The translations under genes and the position numbers were made by a program. Source: Bacteroidota bacterium (GTDB lineage: Bacteria; Bacteroidota; Bacteroidia; Chitinophagales; Chitinophagaceae). From it: DNA of 5,738 nt. The stretch's first letter is position 1, and each line of letters begins with the position of its first letter. The notes below the pieces were generated by a model that was not told the origin of the DNA, did no database searches, and saw only the letters and a list, made by a program, of their open reading frames with translations. This document shows positions 1-5,738 of the stretch, piece after piece. The stretch is taken from contig JAEWBD010000410.1 of NCBI GenBank assembly GCA_023391315.1, positions 1 to 5,738 of the forward strand, read 5' to 3'.

Positions 1-1147
1 GCGCATACCTGGCCACAGCCGCAATAGAAGCCGTTTCGTCGCCGCCCATGCCAAAAATGGGAGACGTGCTGAGTGCCTGTGCGCCTGCAGACCAGTAATA
101 GGTACGGTCGCCGCCGCCTTCTGTATCAGTCATGTAAATCGCACGCTGCAATGTGGGGGAATTAAGCGAAAGCAACAAGGCCACGATAGCGCCAATAAAA
201 CATACAGAAACAATAACAAACTGAAAATCGATCTTCCGCCTTACCAGGTGAATATAAACGCCAACAGCGCAAAGTATCATGAATGAAAGCAGGCCGTTTC
301 TTGAACCCATCATCATAATCATAATGCCAACCAAAACAATGGTTCCAAAAGCAAAGAAACGTGTGAAGAAACCAATATTGGGTTTGCGGCTGAACAGCGT
401 TATAAACAAGTAAACAGATAAAGCGCACAAAGTGGAAGTAAATGTACCGTGGTGCACGTCGCCTAACTGCAATGTATCAGAATAACCCGCACCGCTTTGC
501 GCCCTTCCGTTCAGTAATAAATTGAGGCCCAAAGGAATGATAATAAAAGGCATGCAACGCCGCGTATATTCGGGAATCTTATAAAGCATTTCTTTTGGAT
601 AATTAATAAGCACCCTCAGAAAAAACAGGTAAAATACCAGTTTTATCATCTTAACAATACTATGAAAAGCGGGTGCATTTTTTCCGGTTCCTATGGGAAG
701 ACCGGCAAAATTTTGGGGATGCTGGTAATAAACGAAAATACCCAGGAAAACAAAACCCAGGAAAAACAGGTAAATGATGGAAAACCGGAATGGGACCATT
801 TTGCTTTTTTGAGAAAGTAAATCCCAGGCGAGTATGGGCGCTATGGTGGCAATGGTTAAACTTTCAGCGTATGAAGCATCGGCTGTTCCCACGCCTGATG
901 TGGCAGTATCGGTAAATGCACCCTGCGATAAAGAAATCGTCATGAACATAGGGTACATAAAGGCACGGTCATATAATACCAAAGGAATGGTGAGCAATAC
1001 AAGCGGTGCTGAAGTTAAATTAATGAGCGAGATATAAAGCGTAAGGCCTATTACGATTAGTATCCCGAGAAATAATAATTCTTTACCTCCAACATAAATA
1101 CCGCTTTCCTGCTGTTGCTGTAAATTATTTGAATATGCTCCGTACAT
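1..1147 (-). CDS. Wzy-like polysaccharide polymerase / O-antigen ligase family protein (partial, 3' end off the left edge)
   Basis: Integral membrane protein, probably the inner-membrane polymerase that joins lipid-linked repeat units in the periplasm. The frame is open from an ATG at 1147 to the left edge (382 complete residues), with an in-frame TAA 12 bases upstream of that ATG and no earlier ATG. The protein starts with a short polar, Gln/Asn-rich segment (about 1-22), followed by roughly nine or ten hydrophobic segments (for example about 24-42, 121-141, 165-182, 262-280, 308-327). Two features match the Wzy_C/O-antigen-ligase family: GSRNGLLSF at 281-289, and a periplasmic-loop region with GGGDRTYYW near 344-352 followed by PIFGMGGDE at 363-371. 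The His-containing segment that usually follows lies beyond the edge. It starts 45 bp after the flippase stop, so it is probably cotranscribed. Sequence cannot separate polymerase from ligase; the neighbouring flippase and Wzc-like gene favour polymerase. Confidence 0.87.
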   Translation of the reverse strand, partial: MYGAYSNNLQQQQESGIYVGGKELLFLGILIVIGLTLYISLINLTSAPLVLLTIPLVLYDRAFMYPMFMTISLSQGAFTDTATSGVGTADASYAESLTIATIAPILAWDLLSQKSKMVPFRFSIIYLFFLGFVFLGIFVYYQHPQNFAGLPIGTGKNAPAFHSIVKMIKLVFYLFFLRVLINYPKEMLYKIPEYTRRCMPFIIIPLGLNLLLNGRAQSGAGYSDTLQLGDVHHGTFTSTLCALSVYLFITLFSRKPNIGFFTRFFAFGTIVLVGIMIMMMGSRNGLLSFMILCAVGVYIHLVRRKIDFQFVIVSVCFIGAIVALLLSLNSPTLQRAIYMTDTEGGGDRTYYWSAGAQALSTSPIFGMGGDETASIAAVARYA

Positions 1148-1151
1148 GCGG

Positions 1152-1198
1152 CAATAAAATTATTAATTGTAAATAATACTATCTGCTAATTTTTATTG
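1152..1198 (-). repeat. AT-rich inverted repeat in the flippase/polymerase spacer
   Basis: The arms are 1152-1162 (CAATAAAATTA) and 1187-1198 (TAATTTTTATTG). They are complementary over 11 pairs with one extra base in the second arm, around a loop of about 24 bases. In the minus-strand transcript one arm contains the flippase stop codon (1193-1195), and the other ends four bases before the polymerase ATG. Only one pair is G-C, so the stem would be weak, and no U-tract follows to suggest a terminator. A competing six-pair hairpin (ATTATT/AATAAT, 1159-1164 with 1172-1177) overlaps it. The repeat is plain in the sequence; any regulatory role is inference. Confidence 0.4.
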
Positions 1199-2707
1199 TT
1201 CCTCATCTGTAATTATTGGCTGGCCTTTTTGTTTCTTTTTCTTCTTCTTAAACATCTGCAGAAAATCTTTCTGTATATAAACTATATCACTGCCAAGTAA
1301 ATTCGGCTTCTTAATAAATGCAACCAATGCTGCTGCGCCAACAACAGTGCATAAAGCTGAAAATGCAATAATTTCATCAGCAATAAATATATGTAATAAG
1401 CGGTAAAGCAAATAAGCCGGAATTACCCAGCCAATGCTTAGCAACACGCCATTATAATAAGGCCTGAAGACCAATGTTTTCCAGTCGTTTTGAAAAATTC
1501 TTTTTCTAACAATGGCAATCATTATCACATAAGAAATTAAGGTGGAAACAAAAATACTCCAGCTAATGCCCGTTAAGCCGGCTGATACATAACCTATATA
1601 AATAAGCACACAAATGATAACCGAATTTTGAACCTTCCTGATAAGATTAAGCCTTATTAAACCATGCACCCGCATTAAGGTATCGCCCAGGCTTGACGTG
1701 GTGCGCAAAGGCAGGTTGAGAAAAAACACCTGCAGCAGCGGAACAGCATCCAGCCATTTTCTGCCTAATAATATAAGCACAACCTGTTTACTGAAAATAA
1801 TAAGAAAAACTGTTAGCGGAACAAGGGCAGAATTAATTAATGAAAGTGATTTGGAAAATACTTTATATGTTCCTTTTTCATTGTCGTTTTTCTTTACCAT
1901 GGCCGGCATCATTACCCGTTGCACCATGTCGTAAAAAAAGCGCTGGGGAATATTCATAATGCGGAAACTCCGGTCGAAAACACCCAATACGGCGGCGCTT
2001 ACGAGTTTACCCACTTCCAGTATAATCCCAAAATTTACGATGTAATTATTTACGCGGATAAGCGTTAAGCCCGAACCATAACCAATCAAATCTTTCCAGT
2101 GTTTTTTGGTAAACCCAAGTTTAAGCGGCAAAGGATAATAAAATAAAAGTGTAAGCAATTCAGCGCCGAAATAAAATATCTGCGACCACACAAGCGACAT
2201 TACACCAAAGCCTTTATAAGCCAGAATAATTCCCAGCACATTTGATAAAAGCAGCATTACGCCATCTGCAATAAAAATTTTCCTGAACCTGAAATTCTTT
2301 TGCAGCATGGCAAATGATGGCGAATACATAGCGGCAAACCAAAAGATAATGCTGAATATGCGCAGTGATGATGTTAGCTGCGGTTCATTATAAAATTCTG
2401 CAGCAAACGGTGCAAGAATAAAAATGGCAATGTAGATGATAGCCGCCAGCAGCATACTTGAAAAAAATGCCGCATTTACGTGCTGCTTTTCCGTTTCTTT
2501 TCGCTGAAGCAGTGCATCGCCCATACCGCCATCGCCAATCATATTGCCGAAATTCATGAAAGAATTAAGCAGGGCGAAAACACCAAGCTCAGATTTTTGC
2601 AGCAGCCTTGCCATAACTGCATAATATCCAAACTGGGAAATTACCTTAACACACACATTAAGCATTTGCCAGGCACCGGATTGTATAACCTGCTTTTTTT
2701 TAACCAT
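1193..2707 (-). CDS. Wzx-like polysaccharide flippase (lipopolysaccharide biosynthesis protein, MOP superfamily)
   Basis: A 504-residue multi-pass inner-membrane protein of the Polysacc_synt / WzxC-like group, expected to move undecaprenyl-linked repeat units from the cytoplasmic to the periplasmic face. Start: ATG at 2707, the first ATG after an in-frame TAG 24 bases upstream; the N-terminus (VKKKQVIQSGAWQML) has the usual short basic/amphipathic lead into the first helix. Family-like features are GDGGMGDALLQRK at 58-70 in the first third and LLGRKWLDAVPLLQ at about 313-326 at the start of the second half. Hydrophobic segments recur along the length, about 12-14 in all, for example 79-100, 118-134, 146-163, 168-190, 292-314, 361-380, 383-400, 420-440 and 447-465. 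The length is normal. The C-terminus is cytoplasmic-looking, with a run of six lysines (487-492) and an acidic end. It lies 204 bp downstream of the kinase gene and 45 bp upstream of the polymerase gene, the usual Wzx/Wzy pairing. The substrate cannot be read from the sequence. Confidence 0.93.
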   Translation of the reverse strand: MVKKKQVIQSGAWQMLNVCVKVISQFGYYAVMARLLQKSELGVFALLNSFMNFGNMIGDGGMGDALLQRKETEKQHVNAAFFSSMLLAAIIYIAIFILAPFAAEFYNEPQLTSSLRIFSIIFWFAAMYSPSFAMLQKNFRFRKIFIADGVMLLLSNVLGIILAYKGFGVMSLVWSQIFYFGAELLTLLFYYPLPLKLGFTKKHWKDLIGYGSGLTLIRVNNYIVNFGIILEVGKLVSAAVLGVFDRSFRIMNIPQRFFYDMVQRVMMPAMVKKNDNEKGTYKVFSKSLSLINSALVPLTVFLIIFSKQVVLILLGRKWLDAVPLLQVFFLNLPLRTTSSLGDTLMRVHGLIRLNLIRKVQNSVIICVLIYIGYVSAGLTGISWSIFVSTLISYVIMIAIVRKRIFQNDWKTLVFRPYYNGVLLSIGWVIPAYLLYRLLHIFIADEIIAFSALCTVVGAAALVAFIKKPNLLGSDIVYIQKDFLQMFKKKKKKQKGQPIITDEEQ

Positions 2708-2731
2708 GGGCTTAAACGGCCTTAAGAACTA

Positions 2732-2770
2732 ATATGCCACAAGCCTGTATAAGCAAGCTTATGGCAATAT
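2732..2770 (-). promoter_or_regulatory. Predicted hairpin in the leader of the flippase gene
   Basis: Two arms, 2732-2744 and 2757-2770, flank a 12-base loop. The core is ten pairs: TGCCATAAGC with GCTTGTGGCA on the minus strand. The single non-Watson-Crick position is a U-G wobble in the minus-strand transcript, but would be a C-A mismatch in a plus-strand one. Four more A-U pairs can form outside the core if one U is bulged and the terminal core pair is given up. The hairpin ends 24 bases before the flippase ATG and is not followed by a U-tract, so it does not look like a terminator. A small alternative hairpin (ATAAGC/GCTTAT, 2749-2762) competes with it. The function is unknown; mRNA stabilisation or control of flippase translation are possibilities. 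Confidence 0.4.
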
Positions 2771-2780
2771 GTAAGTCTGT

Positions 2781-2823
2781 ATTGTTTATTTAAAATTCTA
2801 TTTTTTAATAAGCAATAAACAAT
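2781..2823. repeat. Perfect 10-bp inverted repeat ATTGTTTATT/AATAAACAAT
   Basis: The arms at 2781-2790 and 2814-2823 are exactly complementary around 23 bases. A second short pairing, TAAAA (2791-2795) with TTTTA (2803-2807), can continue the stem with a six-base bulge. It is almost all A-T. Neither side has a following T-tract, so it is not a typical intrinsic terminator. It could be a binding site or a weak RNA stem between the kinase and flippase messages, or chance in AT-rich DNA. Confidence 0.4.
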
Positions 2824-2876
2824 GCTCAATTCAATAATCAAGCTGCCATTGCGATGAATATTCGGTATTGCTTATT
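2807..2876. repeat. Perfect 11-bp inverted repeat AATAAGCAATA/TATTGCTTATT
   Basis: The arms at 2807-2817 and 2866-2876 are exactly complementary, separated by 48 bases. The left arm overlaps the right arm of the 2781-2823 repeat, and the right arm overlaps that of the 2829-2880 repeat. As RNA this pairing would therefore exclude both of the others. The arms carry two of the three ATAAGCAA octamers. They may be a paired protein-binding site, an alternative RNA fold, or an effect of base composition. Confidence 0.4.
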
Positions 2877-2880
2877 GAAT
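2829..2880. repeat. Perfect 9-bp inverted repeat ATTCAATAA/TTATTGAAT
   Basis: The arms at 2829-2837 and 2872-2880 are exactly complementary around 34 bases, beginning about 30 bases downstream of the kinase stop codon. The loop contains the palindrome GAATATTC (2856-2863). There is no T-tract, so this is not a clear terminator for the kinase transcript. Confidence 0.35.
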
Positions 2881-2911
2881 ATATCTATCAGATCAACAAG
2901 ATTAATAATAA

Positions 2912-5302
2912 CTACACAGTATGCGCCCTGCGTTTTTTTCTGCCGAAGAATGATTTGCGTTCACCATAATAATCCTGGCTGCCGTTATATCCATAAGTAT
3001 AACCATAGCCCGGCACACGTTTTATATCGTTAAACACAACATTAATATTCCTGAACTTTTTATCGTTTGCCAATCCCTGTACAAGATTCACCTGCTTTTT
3101 ATAAGTAAACCGCTGACGTACCACATACAATACGGTATCAACATATTTTCTCAATAACAATGCATCTGTTACAAGGCCTACCGGCGCACAATCAACAATG
3201 ATATAATCAAACTCGGATTTTACCTCATCAAATAACTGCTTAACCCTGTCATGCGCCAGTAATTCCGCCGGGTTTGGCGGCAACATACCGGGGCCTATAT
3301 AGTAGCAATCAGGATGAAGGCTTGTTGGTTTTATAATATCCCTGGCATTTAAATCAGAAATGATGTAATTGGAAAAGCCTTCATTATTATCAACGCCCAA
3401 TATTGAATAAATATAAGGCTTGCGCAAATCCAGCTCCATTATCAAAACTTTCTTGCCTGAAAGGGCAACTGCTGCCGCAAGGTTTACCGCAACGAAAGAT
3501 TTACCTTCTCCTCCCATGCTCGACGTAACCAATACGGTTTTATCTGAAGCATCAGGCAGCAGGAAATGCAGGTTGGTTCTTAATGTTCTGAATTGTTCTG
3601 CCACCTGGCTCCTGTCATCCTTAGAAACCACAATTGCTTTCCCATCTTTAGTGTGATTGATATCTGCGACCACCGGAACATACGTTGCATTCGTTATGTC
3701 ATTCGTGGTAATAACTTTTGTATTAAGTAATTCTTTCAGGAAGATTACAACAGAAGGAACCAGCAAACCAAGAAATAAAGCACAGGGAATTAAGATAACC
3801 CATGTGGGGAAGAATGGCATAGGGCCGCGTTTCACTTCATCAATAACGCGGATAGGGCCAATATTATATGATTTTGAAACTTCAGTTTGCTCACGTGTTT
3901 GTAAAAGATACAGGTACAACTCCTGCACCACGTTTTGCTTTCTTGTATAATCAATATAAATACGCTCTTTTGTGGGCACTTTTTTTATGTTGCCCGTAAC
4001 CTGGTCATTCCTGTTCTGCAGTTCATTCTGCTCGGTGGTTATACCTCTTTTAAAGGTGCGCATCATGCTTAATAAATCGCCGCGTAACTGGGAAAGCTGG
4101 ATGTCTATGCTTTTTACATTGGGGTTTTGCTCTGTTGAATTCTGTAAATAGCCCTGGCGCTGCAACTGCAGCGTGTTATATTTTTCCAGCGTTTGCACAA
4201 ATGCCGCATCCTGGATAGGCGCTGTTGTAGGCATCACCCTTGAATTATTATGCTCGTCCATCAGGTACTTTTCAAGGTCGTCTACCACTTTTAGCTGAAC
4301 CTGTTTATCGGCAAGGTCATTACTTACAGTGCTGGAAAGCTGGAGTAATTGCTTGGAATCGTCGGTAATATCGGTAATGCCGTTTTCTTTCTTAAAGGTT
4401 TCGATATTCTTATCAATATTATTCAGGTCTTCCGATACTTTTATCAAACGGGTATTAATAAAGGCTATGGTGCTGTCGGCTATCCTGTTTTTATTATCCA
4501 CATCAGATTTTACATACAGGTCAACCATATACCGCAGCATATCTTCATTTTTTGAAGGGCACTGCGCCGTTATGCTGAGATCGATAATATTTACAAATTC
4601 AGTGGTAGTAATGGCTTCTATATCATCCATCAGCATTTTTAAGGTAGCGTGATAGCTGTTGATAGTAAGCCCAAGGTGACGGCCGGGGTTTTTAATGGTA
4701 ACTGCCGGGTTTCGTTCTAAAACCCAGCTGCCATACCAGAAGGTAAGCGTGTCGCCGTAAGAAGCTGTAAAGCTGCTGTCGGTATCTTCATCTTCAAACC
4801 ATACTTTTTTATCATCGGCTTTAACGTCGTATTCAACCGGTTCAATAATCTTATCATCATTCAAATACAATACATGTATGAAATAAGGAGACTCCTTATA
4901 TATTTCCTCATAACGGATTGCATTCTTACCAAAATACTGAAGGTTCAGTTCAAGATCGTGTATGGTCTTTTCGATAATGGTTCTTGAATGAATAATTTCA
5001 ATTTCATTGGAAACTGAATTGGGATAGGAATTTTTTCCAAGGTCGCCCAGTACTGTCGCCTGGTCTGTACCCACAATCTGGCGGCCCTGCGAATTATAAC
5101 CATTCACAAGCACCCTGCCCATTACGGTATAATAAGGTGATGTGTAGAAAAATATAAAGGTGGCCAAAACAATGAATAGGAAAACTGATAATACATACCA
5201 ATACCAGTTGCCAAAAATTTTGCCTACAAGAAACTTAACATCAATATCGTGATGCGGAGAAACGTTTCTGTTTACATTTAAATCATTATATGAATCCTGC
5301 AT
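2912..5302 (-). CDS. wzc: Wzc-like polysaccharide co-polymerase with BY-kinase domain (chain-length regulator / autokinase)
   Basis: A complete 796-residue inner-membrane protein that controls polymer length and export through cycles of tyrosine autophosphorylation. Order: a short cytoplasmic N-terminus; TM1 at about 33-54; a Wzz-type periplasmic domain (about 55-270); helical, probably coiled-coil stretches (about 275-345 and 365-440); a GNVR-like segment (about 442-475); a Pro-rich GPMPFFP (493-499) leading into TM2 (about 500-523); then the cytoplasmic kinase. Kinase motifs are ExxRxxR (E569, R572, R575), Walker A SSMGGEGKS (594-602, K601), Walker A' IMELDLRKP (621-629) and Walker B IIVDCAPVG (701-709, D704). 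A Tyr cluster with six tyrosines (766-779) is the expected autophosphorylation site, followed by a basic tail. Walker A' has Glu623 where Asp is usual. Start: ATG at 5302, with an in-frame TAA 30 bases upstream. It lies 59 bp after the Wza-like gene, its expected partner. The symbol is at family level. Confidence 0.97.
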   Translation of the reverse strand: MQDSYNDLNVNRNVSPHHDIDVKFLVGKIFGNWYWYVLSVFLFIVLATFIFFYTSPYYTVMGRVLVNGYNSQGRQIVGTDQATVLGDLGKNSYPNSVSNEIEIIHSRTIIEKTIHDLELNLQYFGKNAIRYEEIYKESPYFIHVLYLNDDKIIEPVEYDVKADDKKVWFEDEDTDSSFTASYGDTLTFWYGSWVLERNPAVTIKNPGRHLGLTINSYHATLKMLMDDIEAITTTEFVNIIDLSITAQCPSKNEDMLRYMVDLYVKSDVDNKNRIADSTIAFINTRLIKVSEDLNNIDKNIETFKKENGITDITDDSKQLLQLSSTVSNDLADKQVQLKVVDDLEKYLMDEHNNSRVMPTTAPIQDAAFVQTLEKYNTLQLQRQGYLQNSTEQNPNVKSIDIQLSQLRGDLLSMMRTFKRGITTEQNELQNRNDQVTGNIKKVPTKERIYIDYTRKQNVVQELYLYLLQTREQTEVSKSYNIGPIRVIDEVKRGPMPFFPTWVILIPCALFLGLLVPSVVIFLKELLNTKVITTNDITNATYVPVVADINHTKDGKAIVVSKDDRSQVAEQFRTLRTNLHFLLPDASDKTVLVTSSMGGEGKSFVAVNLAAAVALSGKKVLIMELDLRKPYIYSILGVDNNEGFSNYIISDLNARDIIKPTSLHPDCYYIGPGMLPPNPAELLAHDRVKQLFDEVKSEFDYIIVDCAPVGLVTDALLLRKYVDTVLYVVRQRFTYKKQVNLVQGLANDKKFRNINVVFNDIKRVPGYGYTYGYNGSQDYYGERKSFFGRKKRRAHTV

Positions 5303-5361
5303 AGTAGTAGCTTCTTGAACTTTACCGAATTAAACAAAATCATAATGCCGGGGACATTTCA

Positions 5362-5738
5362 TTACAGGGTTAACCGTGCAATAATAACTATCATTAAAGA
5401 TATGGCGCTGGATATAACTGCTATATCCCTTACCCTGTAGTTGCTTTCGCCTGCCACTTTATCTTCTGTTGGTTCTACGTATAAAACATCATTTGGCTTA
5501 AGATAAAAATAGGGCGATGATATGGTAGTGGTGCTGTCTAAGTTAATTCTCACAATTTGTTTTGCGCCGTTAGCATCACTTCTTATCAGCATCACATTAT
5601 CCTTTCTGCCGGAAACCGTTATATCGCCGGCCAAACCAAGTGCATCAAAAATAGTGGGGTTTTCATTGGGCACCAGGAACGTGGTGGGGTTTCGCACTTC
5701 GCCTAATACGGTTATTTTATAATTGGCAAACCTTACAT
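5362..5738 (-). CDS. wza: Wza-like polysaccharide export protein, C-terminal part (5' end off the right edge)
   Basis: Outer-membrane export channel protein of the Poly_export/SLBB family, through which the finished polymer leaves the cell. The visible part is 124 residues plus the TAA stop (5362-5364); the frame stays open to the right edge, so the true start lies outside. A GTG at 5697 is in frame but internal: the residues just before it (YKITVLGE) belong to the same SLBB domain and should not be cut off. The SLBB-type domain covers visible residues about 3-52, with the hallmark VLGEVRNPTTF, then DALGLAGD and a basic loop before VMLIRS. PYFYLKPNDVLYVEP (75-89) is the typical end of the domain. 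A C-terminal hydrophobic helix follows (about 104-122, ending ARLTL), as is common in Bacteroidota members. The signal peptide and main export domain are not visible. It directly precedes the Wzc-like gene (59-bp gap), so the two are probably cotranscribed. The symbol is at family level. Confidence 0.93.
   Translation of the reverse strand, partial: VRFANYKITVLGEVRNPTTFLVPNENPTIFDALGLAGDITVSGRKDNVMLIRSDANGAKQIVRINLDSTTTISSPYFYLKPNDVLYVEPTEDKVAGESNYRVRDIAVISSAISLMIVIIARLTL

Larger units (their letters stand above)
2708..2911. other. 204-bp AT-rich intergenic region between kinase and flippase genes
   Basis: This is the only sizeable non-coding stretch. It has no convincing ORF, tRNA or classic terminator (no GC-rich stem followed by a U-tract on either strand). 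On the minus strand I found no clear Bacteroidota-type promoter (-7 TAnnTTTG with a -33 TTTG); the nearest is TAATCTTG at 2897-2904, one base off and without a good upstream element. The region holds several overlapping inverted repeats, listed separately, and three copies of the octamer ATAAGCAA: 2749-2756 and 2808-2815 on the plus strand, 2868-2875 on the minus strand. Because the gap is longer than its neighbours, it could hold a processing site, an internal promoter or a leader element for the flippase. None of these can be shown from sequence alone. Confidence 0.6.

Noticed and set aside
162..428. An 88-codon minus-strand open frame
   Set aside because: It overlaps, in another frame, the polymerase gene, whose own frame is open across the region and carries recognisable family motifs. 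The 88-codon product has no membrane-protein pattern or known motif.
834..1037. A 67-codon plus-strand open frame
   Set aside because: It is antisense to the polymerase coding sequence, with no motif and no supporting context.
2480..2725. An 81-codon plus-strand open frame reaching into the kinase/flippase spacer
   Set aside because: Nearly all of it is antisense to the start of the flippase gene, and the product has no recognisable domain.
2781..2823. Intrinsic terminator after the kinase gene
   Set aside because: The stem is almost all A-T and no T-tract follows on either strand, so it lacks the marks of a rho-independent terminator.
2897..2904. Possible minus-strand -7 promoter element (TAATCTTG)
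   Set aside because: It differs by one base from TAnnTTTG, and no matching -33 TTTG lies at the right distance. This is too weak to call a promoter.
3416..3442. Inactive (degenerate) kinase on account of the Walker A' change
   Set aside because: Walker A Lys601, the second Walker A' Asp625, Walker B Asp704, the ExxRxxR motif and the Tyr cluster are all present. A conservative Glu substitution alone does not support loss of function.
3657..3950. A 97-codon plus-strand open frame inside the kinase gene
   Set aside because: It is a shadow of a well-supported 796-residue gene on the opposite strand. The same holds for the other plus-strand frames between 3420 and 4652.
5362..5697. Treating the GTG at 5697 as the start of the export protein gene
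   Set aside because: The frame remains open to the right edge, and the residues upstream of the GTG complete the first strand of the SLBB domain. The gene is cut by the window and does not start there.

Overview
The window is a stretch of a Wzx/Wzy-type exopolysaccharide or capsule locus, almost certainly from a member of the Bacteroidota. The lineage call is an inference. It rests on the form of the proteins (a fused chain-length regulator/tyrosine kinase with a Tyr-rich tail, and an export protein ending in a hydrophobic helix), on the AT-rich spacers, and on the lack of strong Shine-Dalgarno sequences. Family- or genus-level placement is not possible from the sequence alone, although a Chitinophagaceae or Sphingobacteriaceae type of organism would fit.

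All four genes lie on the minus strand, so transcription runs from high to low coordinates. From upstream to downstream they are: (1) the C-terminal part of a Wza-like outer-membrane polysaccharide export protein (5362 to beyond 5738); (2) a complete 796-residue Wzc-like co-polymerase/BY-kinase (2912-5302); (3) a complete 504-residue Wzx-like flippase of the Polysacc_synt/MOP family (1193-2707); (4) the first 382 residues of a Wzy/O-antigen-ligase-family membrane protein (1147 down to below 1). Gene 4 is open to the left edge. Coding density is high and I saw no RNA genes, mobile elements, CRISPR arrays or plus-strand genes.

The products form one pathway. The flippase moves lipid-linked repeat units across the inner membrane, and the polymerase joins them on the periplasmic side. 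The Wzc-like protein sets chain length and cycles its phosphorylation state, and the Wza-like protein is the outer-membrane exit. Glycosyltransferases, the initiating phosphoglycosyltransferase and any cognate phosphatase are not in the window and probably lie to either side.

The spacers are 59 bp (export/kinase), 204 bp (kinase/flippase) and 45 bp (flippase/polymerase). The 204-bp spacer is the only sizeable non-coding stretch. It is AT-rich and dense in overlapping inverted repeats, some mutually exclusive, and one makes a hairpin just upstream of the flippase start. The 45-bp spacer also carries an inverted repeat, which includes the flippase stop codon and ends just before the polymerase start. 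These are the least explained parts of the window. Otherwise it looks like a conventional polysaccharide locus, and I found no convincing sign of a new type of system.
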